A DNA stretch of 64,000 nt from Haliscomenobacter sp. Its GTDB lineage: Bacteria; Bacteroidota; Bacteroidia; Chitinophagales; Saprospiraceae. Below, piece after piece: positions 37,277-48,485 of the stretch. A program made the translations under genes and the position numbers. Location of the stretch: NCBI GenBank assembly GCA_016713275.1, contig JADJPL010000004.1, positions 248,001 through 312,000 on the forward strand, given 5' to 3'. The notes under the pieces were generated by a model. That model was not told the origin of the DNA and ran no database searches. It was given only the letters and a program-made list of their open reading frames with translations. Each line of letters opens with the position of its first letter. Position 1 is the first letter of the stretch.

Positions 37277-38065
37277 TTAGTTCCGGATAATAAATGTCCC
37301 ACCGCCGCCGGGTCCGCCGCCACTCATCTGGCGCATTTCTTTCATGCGCTCGTCGACCAGCTTGCGGAATTCTTCACGGGTCACTTTTTTGCCTTTATCG
37401 GGCATCACCAGCAGGCCCTCCTCCAGGGTTTTAAACGCCACGGAGGTTGCCGTAGTCACTGTTTGCCCCTGGTTCATATCGATTTCCAGGATCATGCCGG
37501 GCAGCCCGCCGAAGGATTGTGGGCCTGCCTGAATAGGAATAGCCGGCGAAAACCAGGCCGTGATTTCCCGGGGGCGGCCCATCATGGAATCCGAGCGGGT
37601 GGCAGATAAACACGGGTAACCGGCTACCATTTTTTGCTTACCCGTTACTTTCCAACCCGCAATATTGGCGGAATCGATGCCTACGACCAGGAAATCCTTG
37701 TCCATGAAGTTCGTCGCCTCGATTTGGGTGTTGGCCTCGAGGTCGCGATACACCACGGTATTGTCGCGGCGGCGCATCGACATCATGCGGAAACCAGGGC
37801 CTTCGCCTCCAGCAGCGCCCATTTGTTGTTGCTGCTGCGCGTCGGGCTGATCGGATTTCTTCGGCTTGAAAAGCGTCGTTTTGCCCTTGAACATCAGCTC
37901 GGACTCATAGGTTTGGAATTCGGGAATGTACTGTTTCATCTGCTCGTTGGGCAGATTGCGGTGCATGTTGATCGTTTGCTTGTACACGATCACGCCTTCG
38001 TTGTTCTGTGCATAAATCAGCAAAGGCTATACGAAGGAAAACAGCAAGGGAAATTTCTTTTTCAT
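37277..38065 (-). CDS. GLPGLI family protein (nonsense codon in the signal peptide)
   Basis: Natural start is ATG at 38065: MKKKFPLLFSFV, then TAG at 38027-38029, then PLLIYAQNNEG in the same frame. One base change from a Leu codon would make an ordinary signal peptide. The rest is intact: a Gln run (QQQQQ), the GLPGLI-type hallmark FGGLPGMILEI near residue 195, and a Gly-rich end (GGGPGGGGTFIIRN). GLPGLI proteins are exported Bacteroidota proteins of unknown function. Upstream lies a clean promoter (38084-38113). Alternative TTG start at 38023 would lack the export signal. Confidence 0.8.
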
Positions 38066-38083
38066 CGTGGAGTTTTTTTATTG

Positions 38084-38113
38084 CAAAACTACAAGGCGCA
38101 TCATCGTCAGCAA
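38084..38113 (-). promoter_or_regulatory. Bacteroidota -33/-7 promoter for the GLPGLI gene
   Basis: On the minus strand: TTG at 38113-38111, 19 bases, then TAGTTTTG at 38091-38084, matching TTG-N19-TAnnTTTG exactly. It lies 19 bases before the ATG at 38065. Confidence 0.78.
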
Positions 38114-38178
38114 GTTAAACGACCTTGATGAATGGTTAATTAAGGTTAACAAATGCTGCGGGCCATAGTTTCATCCTG

Positions 38179-38186
38179 TAATTTTG
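38179..38186 (+). promoter_or_regulatory. -7 promoter box (TAATTTTG)
   Basis: TAATTTTG fits TAnnTTTG and lies 28 bases before the kinase ATG at 38214. It overlaps the longer ATG at 38184 region, which supports the later start. Confidence 0.55.
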
Positions 38187-38213
38187 TACCATGATGCTAA
38201 TTTAACGCACATA

Positions 38214-39718
38214 ATGGGGCAAAAAACGCATTTATATCGACTTTTAACGGGAATCAGCCTGGTCTTTTTGATCCTTTTTCAGGCATATTGGCTTCGCAAG
38301 GTATATTCCGAACAAAAGGAGCTGCTGGAAAAGGATATCGACAACCGCTTTGTCCAGAATATCCGCGACCTGCAAGATTCCCTGTATCGCCACAACTGGC
38401 TGGTACTGCGGGATTCGTTCCGGCAACAAACGACTGCGGTGGCGATCCAAATCCGGACAGATAGCTCCGGACCGGTTAACGCAGCCCCGCAGCAAACCAT
38501 TTTTTACGCTTTGACAGCAACGGCCGCGGCGCTAATCATGGGCAGGATTCCCTGTACCGATGGAACCGGCGCAGGGAAAGCGAACCTGAATCCCGCCTCG
38601 AACGCAGAGAACGAATTTTCCGGTCCTCCGTCATCGCCGTTCGAGATAGCGGCAAAAACCAGCATGGATCGTTTAGCCCATTTGGGTTCAAAAACGATAC
38701 GTTGCGATTGGCAATATTAGAAGACAAGCTCACTCTAGACCTGAAGCGGGCGAAGCTTCATTTCCCGTTCCGCCTTTCGCGCCCGGATACCATTCCCGAC
38801 CTCGCAACCATGCCCGGGATTACCAGTTTTTACCCGGGAGGCTTTCCACCTATCCATTTATACGTCATTCAGGTCGATGATTACCAGGGGTATCTCGTGC
38901 GCAAAATGGCGCCAAGCTTGTTGTTTGCCTTGTTCTTACTGGGAATTACCGCCTTGTCTTTTGGGCTGATTTTCAGGAGCCTGAAACAACAGCACCGGCT
39001 GGCTAAACTAAAAAACGATTTTATCAGCAACATCACCCACGAACTAAAAACGCCTATTGCTACGGTGAGCGTTGCCCTTGAAGCCCTGAACAGTTTTCAG
39101 GGAATGAACAACCCGGAAAAAGCGAAGGAATACCTCAATATTTCCCAGCACGAATTGCAGCGGCTTTCCATCCTGGTAGACCGGGTGCTGAAAATGTCCA
39201 TGTTTGAACACAAAGCGCCGCAATTGCATTTTGAGCCGTTTGACCTCCAGACTGCATTCCGCAAGGTCCTCGAATCAATGGGGCTGCAATTCGAACGCTC
39301 GAAAGCAGAGGTGCAATTTCATCAGCACGGCGCCGCGTTTCAGATGGAAGGCGACCAGGTCCACCTCACCAACGTCATTTACAACCTACTGGATAATGCC
39401 TTGAAATACAGCCCAAACCAGCCCCGGATCGACGTGGAGCTCGGAGAAAGCAATGGAAGCGTTCGATTCACCGTTAAAGATCAAGGAATCGGGATTTCCC
39501 GGGAATTTCAGGATAAGATCTTCGAGCAGTTTTTCCGGGTTCCGCAACTGGGCCAGCAGCACAACACCAAAGGCCATGGCCTGGGGTTGAGCTATGTCGC
39601 CGAAGTCATCCAGCAACACCAGGGCAGGATCGAAGTCGACAGCACCCCTGGCAAAGGCAGCGCGTTTACGGTAACGCTTCCCAAAACCCAGCACCACAAA
39701 GCCAAACCCAACGCATAA
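38214..39718 (+). CDS. Sensor histidine kinase (one frameshift)
   Basis: About 501 residues when joined. N-terminal helix (LYRLLTGISLVFLILFQAYW), a periplasmic sensor region, a second helix (MAPSLLFALFLLGITALSFG), then the H-box NDFISNITHELKTPIATV, N-box NVIYNLLDNALKYS, G1 DQGIGIS and G2 KGHGLGLSYV. A T-run at 38500-38505 has lost its correct length; in the other frame RFDSNGRGANHGQDSLYRWN links smoothly to GFKNDTLRLAILEDKLT. The response regulator follows six bases later, so they form a cognate pair. Signal unknown. Confidence 0.88.
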
Positions 39719-39723
39719 ACGGC

Positions 39724-40413
39724 ATGTCGAAAGCGAAAATTCTATACGTGGAAGACGAACCCTTTCTGGGAAAAATAGTCAAGGAAAGCCTGGAAACCCG
39801 CGATTTTCTGGTTCACATGGTCGACGATGGCGCCCTGGTCATGGAAGCCGTAGACAGTTTCCATCCCGATCTATGTATTCTGGACATCATGCTGCCCAAT
39901 CGCGATGGGTACGAACTGGGAACGGACATCCGGAAGAAGAACCCCCGCATGCCTATTATCTTCGTCACCGCTAAAACCCAAACCGAAGACGTGCTCAAAG
40001 GGTTTCTGTCGGGCGGAAACGACTACCTGCGCAAACCCTTCAGCATGGAAGAGTTGATTGTGCGGGTCAACAACCTGCTTCAGATTACCCAGTCCACTCC
40101 CCCCGTCAATCTGGAGGAGCACCTCGTTCTGCTTGGAAAGTTTGCTTACGACCCCAGAAAATACGAACTCCGCATCGGCGACCGCGCCCAGAAACTCTCC
40201 TACCGGGAAGCGGAACTCCTCAAAATCCTCATCGAACACCGCAACTTTCCCGTGGAGCGCAAACTCATCCTCCAGAAGATTTGGGGCGACGACTCCTTTT
40301 TCAACTCCCGCAATCTCGACGTCTATATCACCCACCTGCGCGAATACTTCAAGGAAGACCCCGAAGTGCAGATCATTACCCTGAAAGGAGTTGGCTATCA
40401 GTTTGTTGTCTAG
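39724..40413 (+). CDS. OmpR-family response regulator
   Basis: 229 residues: receiver domain (residues 1-120; acidic pair in VEDEP, phosphoacceptor Asp in CILDIMLPNRDGYEL, Thr in IFVTAKT, Lys in RKPF) and a winged-helix DNA-binding domain (YDPRKYELRIGDRAQKLSYR, FFNSRNLDVYITHLREYF, ITLKGVGYQFVV). Directly downstream of its kinase. Because the GLPGLI gene is divergent, it may be a target, though nothing in the sequence proves this. Confidence 0.93.
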   Translation: MSKAKILYVEDEPFLGKIVKESLETRDFLVHMVDDGALVMEAVDSFHPDLCILDIMLPNRDGYELGTDIRKKNPRMPIIFVTAKTQTEDVLKGFLSGGNDYLRKPFSMEELIVRVNNLLQITQSTPPVNLEEHLVLLGKFAYDPRKYELRIGDRAQKLSYREAELLKILIEHRNFPVERKLILQKIWGDDSFFNSRNLDVYITHLREYFKEDPEVQIITLKGVGYQFVV

Positions 40414-40498
40414 GCTTTAGAGGTTAGACTTTAGACTTTAGAGGTTAGACTTTAGATTTCGCCCTAACGTCTAACCTCTAACGTCTAGCGTCTAACAT
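40414..40498. repeat. Heptamer tandem repeats between convergent genes (TTAGACT / TTAGAGG)
   Basis: From the TAG of the regulator (40411-40413) onward: TTAGAGG, TTAGACT, TTAGACT, TTAGAGG, TTAGACT, TTAGATT; after a short spacer the inverted set (CTAACGT, CTAACCT, CTAACGT, CTAGCGT) runs to within eight bases of the facing stop at 40507. The halves pair as a hairpin. Confidence 0.87.
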
Positions 40499-40506
40499 AA
40501 AGGGGG

Positions 40507-43500
40507 TTATTTTTTAACCAGACGAAGGGGCGTAAAAGGTTCCCGCATACCGCGAACCTGTACGAAATAGATCCCGGCAGGAAGGTTATCCAGAGCGAAT
40601 TGGACCGTGTTTGTTCCAATGGACGATTGTATGCTCTCCAGTCGAACTACCCTTCCCAATTCATCGGTCAGTTCCAACGTAAGATGTGGATAGAACTCCC
40701 GGCTGGTCCATTGAAGAGTAGCTTCTGAAGTAGCCGGGTTGGGGAAAACCAGCGCGCCTGAAGCCTGTTGGCAGGGAATCTTTCCGAATACTACAGGGGA
40801 ATACGTAAACGATCCGTCCAGGTCTATCGTTTTTAGCCGGTAATATTGGCCCTGAAGCCTGGTTGGAATGGGATATGCATAGGATCGCCATTCAACGGAC
40901 CTCGCAGATTGGGGTTTATGTTCTGCAAAGGACTGAAAAAACACCCCATCCGGGGACGACTCTAATTGAAACCCGCTTACATCCCATTCCGAAGCCGTTT
41001 GCCAGAAAAGTTCGGTATTACACCCTTTTACGGCAACCTCAAAAGCCGTCAGTTCCACTGGTAGCGGCGCCTGAACCGGAAGGGAATAATCTTCCACTTC
41101 GGCATTCGTAAAAATGCCAGAAGCAGGAGAAGCGGGTATGGAGCTGTCGTCAACGACCAATCGGATCTTGAACGTACTTCCTGCACTCAAGGACACCTGG
41201 ATATTGTGAACCGCATCCTGGACGCCTGTTCCCGTCACGTTTCCGGAAAAAGACTCGTCAAACGTGCCATCGCTATTCCAATCAAACCAAAGGCGATAAT
41301 ACCGGGCAAGGCTGGAACTGCTGTTCGAATTGGTATGCACCGTGAAATTATAACTTTGCCCCGGGGATAAGCTACCCGAAGGATGCGCCAACCCATCCTC
41401 ATCCGCAAAACCGCTTCCCGAGTCCGAGCCTGGCTGCACCGTTTCCGCATCGACCAAATCCCCTGCCCAAACCGCGCTACCCGTTCCATCTGGCGCCCCA
41501 TCATAATCGGAATCCTCAAAAACGGTGACCGCTTTCGCTTGCGCCCAGGTCAATGGGTCCAGGTCGCCATAATCTGCATAACTGGTCGGGCTGACGAAAT
41601 AAACCGTATAATCCTCAGCTTGGCCGTAAGTGCTAATATCGCATGCCGTGGTCGGAGTACCGCTAAACTTGGAAAGCACCCGCATGCGAAGCCCCTTGTT
41701 TAAGGTCACTCCGGAGGAAGGCGTTGTATACAAGTTCGTTCTGGTTCCTTGCGTGTTAGCAGGAAAAGAGGTAACAACTTCTCCGGCTTCAAAGACGCCG
41801 TCGTCGTCGTAATCGATGTAAACGATGGCGCCTTCGCTATTGGCCGTACCCGTTCGGATAGTCACATAGTAGGAAGCATTGAGTTCCAGGGTTGTCCATT
41901 GCGAACAGGTATAATCCTGGTAATTGCCATTGTTGTGGGAAGTGGAATAATCAATATCGCCCAAAGCAAACCGGAAAATTCCAATACCGAAGGGGTTACC
42001 GTTATTAGAATTTGAGGGCAAGGTACAGCCTGTATTCACTGTGGGTGCACTGGCGGCAACGACAATTTTTTTATCTTTTACGGCGGTTGAACTCCCGGAA
42101 TTGACCGTAAGTTTCACGGTGTAAACACCCGGGCTGGAATACGTATGTTCAGGGTTGCGGGTGGTATAGTCTGTAACCCCATCATTGTTGACGTCCCAAG
42201 CCCAGGAATTGTTGGATTTTAAGCTGGCATCGGTGAATTGGACGGTTTTACTGCACGAACAGCTGTAGGTGAAATCGAAATCGATATCCGCGATGGACTG
42301 GGAAACAAACACATCGGAGGTGAACAATCCCCTGCCATGGGTGGAAACGACAACCATTTTGTCGGCTGGGCGGTACTTCAGCATCGTACACCGGGTATGC
42401 GCCAGGTTCATATTGCTCGCCCCCCACACCGGCGCGCTATTCGTTCCGGGGCCAAAGTTATCGGTAGTCCAAACCCCCAGCTCGGTTGCGAGCAGTACCT
42501 GATTCCGGTTGTCGGGGTTGTAGATAGCCCAACGAATGGGAATATCCGGCAGATTGCCTTCTTTGCTGTACCAGGTCGTTCCTCCGTTTGTAGTCTCCCA
42601 AACGGACGTTACCCCGTAGTTGGAGTACGTAACCAAAAGGTGGTTGTCATCGGCGCCGACTTCGACGGAAGAAACCCAGCCGGCAGTGGTTATGGGCGTT
42701 GATCCATTGTCCAGACGGGTTAAGGTAGGCGAACCTGTGCTTGGGTTGACCAGTTTATACACCTTTCCGTTGGCTATGCCCAAAAACAGGACATTGTTAT
42801 ACGGACTCATTTTCAGGGCAGATATTTTCCCTCCGGTTCCGGCAATGCTCAGGTCCGTGTTGGTAATGGTCCCGTCCATCCCGCTGACGCGCTTGATCGT
42901 GTCGTTGGAAGCTGAGGCGTATAAAATTTTTCGCTCCGAGTCGTATTCGCTTGGGTTGATGAACAGGCCGGTGGTCTGAGAAACAATTTTGGAAAAGCTT
43001 GCTCCTCCGTTAAGGGAGCGGTAAATATTGTTATTAATATATTGGGTAACCTGAATGAGTGGGTTGATCTGGTCGATATGGCAAAAAGCGCCATCCCCGC
43101 CAGTAACCTCGGTAGTTGGGCCAACTTGCGGTTGGGTGAATTGATTGCTCCCATTATCCTGCGCTCCCGCCAGGAAGTAGTGGCTATTCTTGGCATTTTC
43201 AGCGGCACAGGAATAAAACTGGGTAACGTTATACCCCGTATTTTTCATTATAAAACTTGGCGTAGCGGCGCCATTTCCTGCATTCGTCGAATAGAAAATC
43301 CCTCCGTCATTGCCAAAGATCACTTCGTCGCTATGGTCTGGTCTGAACTGGATAGCATGCTGATCGGCGTGCACTTCCGGCTTACCAAACCCACCGTACC
43401 AATGGGAAATTCCAGTCCATGTCGTTCCGCCATCCTGGGTCCGGTGCAGGTCAATCCCTCCGGCGAGTACGAAATTTGGATTCGAAGGGTGGACCGCAAG

Positions 43501-44852
43501 GATTAAATCATAAAAGGCTTGGCCCCGGGTGAAATGGGTTTCATCATCCTCCACCATAAGTGGTATGGTAAGCGTTCCCCAGGTTGTTCCGCCATCTATT
43601 GACTTTTTAACCCATTCGACGTCGTTGTCCCCGCTTCCTCCTTGTGCAACCGCATAAATGGTATTCGCATCGGAGGAGCGCAGGCCAACTCCACCCGTTT
43701 GGCATTTCCCATGCCTACATTGGCGGACAGATCGGTCCAGGTCCCGGAGGCGCCATCATCTGCGCTTAACGACTTATAGACCTTTCCTTTCGACCCCACG
43801 CCAATACTGGCATAAATATCGCCATTCGCCGCGATTTCCAGATCGGCGCCCCGATCATAAACGGTATTATCGGAAGCATAGGGCGTTACCACACGCGTCC
43901 AGGTAGTTCCTCCGTCGGTTGACCGCAAAATGCCTCCCAAGTTGATGTAATAAGCCCGGGTAGCGGCAAAAATGGTGCCGTTGCTTTTTATCGCAATTTT
44001 ATTGACATAGTGAAAATTGCTGGTGCTGACATACCCTCCCGGCTCGGTGCTGCCCAAAAGAGCCCAGGTAGTCCCGCCGTTGGATGATTTCCAGATGCCG
44101 CCGCCGAGTGCGGCGTCCGCATTAAACCAGCCTTCGCCGGTACCGACGTAGATCTCCTGGGTATTGGCTGGGTTGAAAGCGATACAGCTAATGGCGATGT
44201 TGTCCCAAAACCCATCGACATGAGTCCAGACAACGGGGTCGGCGGTGATGTCATTCGTGTACCAAAGCCCTCCGGAAACGCCTCCGGCCCAAACCTTCTT
44301 TTTGGTCAGGTCGTTGGGATCAAAGGCCAGTGCCCGGGTACGCCCGCCGACATTGTCGGGCCCTCGCTCTTCCCAGTCAACCCCAGCGATGGCCGACTTT
44401 TCCAGCATCTTAAGGTCCATTTCTTTATTCGCCCGGCGCAACCGTTCATACGGAACGTTTCCCAAGGCTGGGTCCATGGTCATCAGGTATTCCTGTTCCA
44501 TGGCGAGGTCCGGCCGGTCTTGTCTGGGGATGGCTCTCCATTCTTTCGGAGTTCTGGATGGACGGGTAAAATAGGGATGGGCGTCAAGAAGGGCAGCCCA
44601 TGCCTGCTTTTTGGCTTCGATGGAATCGATTCTGGCCGGCGACGCCAGAAACCCACTTTCTACTCCTTCTATTGAATGATCTAAAGGCGCTTCGGCTTGG
44701 TTTTCTGCCAGGGGCTTGTTTATTTCCTTTTTTGCAATGGGGTGGATAACTCCCCAACGGGAAAGAAAAAAGACGACAATGGTTATCACAAGTACCAGAA
44801 AACCCGAAAATACACCCAGAAGAGAGCGATTGGAATGTGTTAATAGCTTCAT
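40507..44852 (-). CDS. Giant T9SS type A cargo: sortilin/VPS10-like propeller, PKD and GEVED domains (one frameshift)
   Basis: About 1,448 residues when repaired. N-terminal anchor helix (VFSGFLVLVITIVVFFLSRW), then VPS10/BNR-like propeller repeats with SSNGGTTW, STDGGTTW, TQDGGTTW motifs, a PKD domain (DFTYSCSCSKTVQFTDASLK, PEHTYSSPGVYTVKLTV), two GEVED-like domains with Asp-rich loops (YIDYDDDGVFEAGEVV, WFDWNSDGTFDESF), an Fn3-like segment and the sorting domain VFPNPATSEATLQW ... LPAGIYFVQV. At about 43680 one base is lost after VELACAP; the next frame reads DANTIYAVAQGGSGDNDVEW and rejoins at LMVEDDETHF. Probably a large surface adhesin or sensor. Confidence 0.86.
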
Positions 44853-45056
44853 GTGAAAAATGCTAAAAAGGAATAGGATTTGCTATTATTCAGTAAGTAT
44901 ACCTTTGGGATTTTTCCTGGAGCTATTTTTTGGCCAATATGGCCCGGATACCAGACTTGATTTGATGTGGTATCCGGCCTATGAAGCGGTTTTCCCTAAA
45001 AGCCGAGCGTTTTTTGACTCTGGAGCAACGAAAACCAATCACCTGTACCCTGGTCC

Positions 45057-45680
45057 TTACTTCACCAGTTCCCTTCCCGCCTGGGTGAAGGCTTCGAGGT
45101 CGGTAAGCAAGGACTTGGCCTGCTCTGCGATACGGCGCAGCTCTTCCACGTTCTGTTCCAGCTTTTGGCGAATCGAGGAAGCAACCAGAACCATATGGAA
45201 GTCGTGGCCTTCTTCCAGCACGGTGGTGATTTTCTGGACATTGACTTCTGCTTCTTTATAGGATACTTCCCATTTCTTGCGCAGGTCAGCGTTTTTCGCC
45301 AGCTCTTCCTTGCGCAGACGCTCGTTGGAAATGCTGCCGCTTAGTTCGTTCAGCTTATCAAAATAGGTGGTTGAGTTCTCGCCAACATCGCTGAAATCAA
45401 GCTTGAGCTTTTCATAGCGTTTCTGGATATTGTTCCACTCAATTTCAAAATCTTTGGACACCTGGGGAAGATCCGGACTTTCCTGTGTCAGCGATTCTTC
45501 CGCTTCTTCCAGGCTGGTAATCAGCTTATCGGAAAGGATTTTCCTGTTTTTCTCGAATGATTCCACCGAGGCTTTGAGCACCTCCCCATTCTTTAACGCT
45601 GTTTTGGTGGTTTTCCAGCGGCAACTGGAAACACTCAGGGCCAACGCGATGCCGGCCAATACGATCAGACCCTTCTTCAT
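45057..45680 (-). CDS. Coiled-coil lipoprotein
   Basis: 207 residues. Lipoprotein signal MKKGLIVLAGIALALSVSSC. The mature part is almost entirely helical and charged (heptad-like KNRKILSDKLITSLEEAEES, IRQKLEQNVEELRRIAEQAK), predicting a long coiled coil in the periplasm or outer leaflet. I do not recognise the family. A TATATTTG -7 box lies at 45691-45698 on the minus strand, directly beside the CGAAGTTA repeat. 44853-45056 holds no gene. Confidence 0.75.
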   Translation of the reverse strand: MKKGLIVLAGIALALSVSSCRWKTTKTALKNGEVLKASVESFEKNRKILSDKLITSLEEAEESLTQESPDLPQVSKDFEIEWNNIQKRYEKLKLDFSDVGENSTTYFDKLNELSGSISNERLRKEELAKNADLRKKWEVSYKEAEVNVQKITTVLEEGHDFHMVLVASSIRQKLEQNVEELRRIAEQAKSLLTDLEAFTQAGRELVK

Positions 45681-45700
45681 TTTTTTTATGCAAATATAAA

Positions 45701-45838
45701 CGTAACGAAGTAACGAAGTTACGAAGTTACGAAGTTACGAAGTTGCGAAGTTACGGAGTTACGGAGTTACGGAGTTGCGGAGTTACGAAGTTGCGAAGTT
45801 GCGAAGTTGAAGCTTCGCAACTCCGCAACCGGAACTCG
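45701..45838. repeat. Octamer tandem repeat CGAAGTTA / CGGAGTTA with fold-back
   Basis: About thirteen octamers (CGAAGTTA, CGGAGTTA, CGAAGTTG) from 45701 to 45808, then an inverted block (GCTTCGCAACTCCGCAACC) ending six bases from the TAA of the peptidase gene on the minus strand (45845-45847). It also abuts the promoter of the coiled-coil lipoprotein gene, so it lies between a gene end and a gene start. Confidence 0.87.
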
Positions 45839-45844
45839 CAACCA

Positions 45845-48454
45845 TTAATTCCCTCCCTGAAAAATCGCATTAAAAATCAGCTTGTACGTTCCTCTGGGCT
45901 GCCCCCGGAATTGAGGGCGGAACCCGAACAGCACGACCTTGCCCTTGCCATAAGGGGTTTGCACCAATGCGGCTTTGGAGCGCAGGTAACGGTCGGCGCC
46001 ATTAGCCCACCCGCTCATCAGGAGATCTTTGCTGCCGTACTCCACGACGACATCGGCTATGGGCTCGGGCGCCCGGGCAGTTTTTTCTTCTCCCCCTTCG
46101 CCGGAATAATTGCGTTTAAGGACCTCAAAGGCGCGGCTATCGTCGTAAAACGCGGCTACTTCCGTCTGCATCCCAAATCCGAGAGGGTGTTTGGGATTAA
46201 CTTTGGCCCGAACAAGGGAGCCCGGGATAAAGAACTGTTGACTGGAGAGTCCTTCTGTAACATTGCGTACAGGAAGCCCGAGCAGTTCAATAGCCAGGTC
46301 GCTGGCGGCATCGAAGGTGATCAGGGTCCCCCCGTTGCGCACATAATCGGCCAGCCTGGCGGCGCCTTCAATCTCAATACCTCCCGTGAATTCCTCCGGC
46401 ATGGTTCCCGGGGCATGGCCGTGAAGGATACCGTTGGGCGATTGGGAAGGCAAAATAATGGCGGAATACAGCGTCAGGTCTTTGCTTCGAATATCGATAT
46501 CGTGCAAGGTGTCAAAATCAAAGCGGTGCTGTTCGAGCACCCAGCGGGTCCAGCCCTCGTCCATATTGGCCATCCAGCTTTTATACAAGCCTACCTTCAC
46601 TTTGCGGAGGGGTTTGACCTGGCTACCCGGGCGCTGGTCCAGGCCGGAGAAAGAAACGCCGGTTTCGGCTGCCAGGTTTTCCAGCCTGGATTCCAGGCCG
46701 TTTTGCGCGGCCACCCAAAAGGCGCCTGGGGCCATGACTTTCCCGCCAACATTCAAATTGGAATCCTGAAGGATATCCACCGGGAACCCGCCGCGAAGCA
46801 GCTCATTCACTACCCGGTAAGCTGCATTTTCCTGGCAGGAAAACGCGAATCCCGCTTTGCCTTTTCCGCTAAGTTGGCCCGGGGTTATGGGGATCAGGCC
46901 TTTAAGTTCCCTGGTTGAAGCGGCAAAAGCGGTGTCGATGCGGTCTACCCGTACGCCCATTTGCATGGGGAGGGTCCAGCCAGCCAGGTCATAAGGGGGC
47001 ACCGGCGGGCCGCCAGGATAAGCCACCTGATTGGGGTGGTTTTGCTTTTCCATCAAATCGATCAGATAGGGCCGGAAAGCTTGCGCGCCATAAAAGAGGA
47101 CCGAGCCTGCAGGGTAGGTTTTGCCGTTGGCCTGAAAAGAGGCTGTCGCTTCATGAGCCTCCAAGCCGCCTCGCTGAAGGATTTCAGTCAGGTTCCGGGC
47201 TTCGCTGGCATCCCATTGATCCTTGGGAAGGATATACGCAAACGCTTGCTTGGTATTGGTTATCGCATCCCGTCCCATTCGGTAAAAGTCAAACAACATG
47301 GTTTCCCGGCGGTCGGCGGCTAAATTCAATACGGCCAGGGATGCCTCCAGCGTATAGTCGATGGCATCGCGGAAATGGGATTCCCCGCCCTCCCACGGAT
47401 AGGGGTAAAACACCTCCGAGCCGTCGGTGCGCAAGCCGGCTACCGTAGCCGGCTTTTTGGCGGGGTCGTAATACCGCGGAGTGGGCGTGGCATGGGCGGT
47501 TTCCGTGAGGATGCCGATCATGTTGTGGAAATACGGCGCGGTACGCATACCACCGTTCCACCACATACCGAAGTTGGTAGAAATAGCCCCCGGCATACGG
47601 AGCATGGCAAACCGGTTGGACATAGCCGACCCGACGAGGTTCACAGCGCTGGTTACCCCTGGGTGTATATTGGGGTTGACCGGACTGCGAAATGGCGGAA
47701 TGAAAATACGCGCCCAGGCAGGAGAAGTCTGGTGGTGGTTATGGACGATCTGGGGATACCATTCCTGGTAAAGCACCTGATTCACCGCTTTGGTCTCCGG
47801 CATATTGCTCATAAACCAATCCCGGTTGTTGTCGTGCCCCACGTATTCCTGATACAGAATAGGGGGTGAAGTCGTTTCAAAGGGCGTGCCCAGGTATTTC
47901 AGGTACCAGGGTACGACGATATCCACCCCATCCGGGTTGATCACTGGCACGATGAGGGTAATTACCTGATCCCGTATTTTTTGCATCTCGGAACTCTCTT
48001 CCATGGCTAACCGGTAGGCCAGTTCGGGCATCATTTGCGCCGGGGCGCGTTCGGTGGCGTGCATACCGCCATCAAACCAAACAATGGCTTTGCCCTCTTT
48101 CGCCAGCTTCCGCGCTTCCTCCTCCGGAACGCGGGCCCGGGCCAGCTTCCCGCTGATCTCCCGGAATCGGGCCAATTGTTTCAGGTTCTTCTCGGATGAA
48201 ATGAAAAGCAGTTTCATGGGCCTGCCGTGAACCGACTTCCCGATCTCGGTCATCTGCACCCGGTCGGACGCGGCATCCAGTTTCGCGTAGTAGGCCAGCA
48301 ACTGGTCGTAATCGGCTAACTTGTAATCGGCGCCCACTCTAAATCCGAAAACGTCTTCCGGTTTCGGCGCCTGCGCCTGAACCGTTCCAGACAACAACAA
48401 GACGAGCAACGCCGTCCACCCCCATTGAATGCGTGTTTTAGGTGTTTTTTTCAT
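45845..48454 (-). CDS. M14-family zinc carboxypeptidase, exported
   Basis: 869 residues, signal peptide (WTALLVLLLSGTVQAQA). The peptidase domain covers about residues 45-350: GKSVHGRPMKLLFISS, the zinc motif FDGGMHATERAP (HxxE), VPVINPDGVDIVVPWY, HNHHQTSPAW with the third ligand region, and TETAHATPTPRYYDP. The C-terminal ~400 residues form a glutamine-amidotransferase-like fold (VKVGLYKSWMANMDEGWTRW, AIILPSQSP, YVRNGGTLITFDAASD), common in this M14 subgroup. Likely a surface or periplasmic peptidase. Intact. Confidence 0.88.
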   Translation of the reverse strand: MKKTPKTRIQWGWTALLVLLLSGTVQAQAPKPEDVFGFRVGADYKLADYDQLLAYYAKLDAASDRVQMTEIGKSVHGRPMKLLFISSEKNLKQLARFREISGKLARARVPEEEARKLAKEGKAIVWFDGGMHATERAPAQMMPELAYRLAMEESSEMQKIRDQVITLIVPVINPDGVDIVVPWYLKYLGTPFETTSPPILYQEYVGHDNNRDWFMSNMPETKAVNQVLYQEWYPQIVHNHHQTSPAWARIFIPPFRSPVNPNIHPGVTSAVNLVGSAMSNRFAMLRMPGAISTNFGMWWNGGMRTAPYFHNMIGILTETAHATPTPRYYDPAKKPATVAGLRTDGSEVFYPYPWEGGESHFRDAIDYTLEASLAVLNLAADRRETMLFDFYRMGRDAITNTKQAFAYILPKDQWDASEARNLTEILQRGGLEAHEATASFQANGKTYPAGSVLFYGAQAFRPYLIDLMEKQNHPNQVAYPGGPPVPPYDLAGWTLPMQMGVRVDRIDTAFAASTRELKGLIPITPGQLSGKGKAGFAFSCQENAAYRVVNELLRGGFPVDILQDSNLNVGGKVMAPGAFWVAAQNGLESRLENLAAETGVSFSGLDQRPGSQVKPLRKVKVGLYKSWMANMDEGWTRWVLEQHRFDFDTLHDIDIRSKDLTLYSAIILPSQSPNGILHGHAPGTMPEEFTGGIEIEGAARLADYVRNGGTLITFDAASDLAIELLGLPVRNVTEGLSSQQFFIPGSLVRAKVNPKHPLGFGMQTEVAAFYDDSRAFEVLKRNYSGEGGEEKTARAPEPIADVVVEYGSKDLLMSGWANGADRYLRSKAALVQTPYGKGKVVLFGFRPQFRGQPRGTYKLIFNAIFQGGN

Positions 48455-48485
48455 ACAAAAACTGTTTATTGATCTTTTTGGTTTC

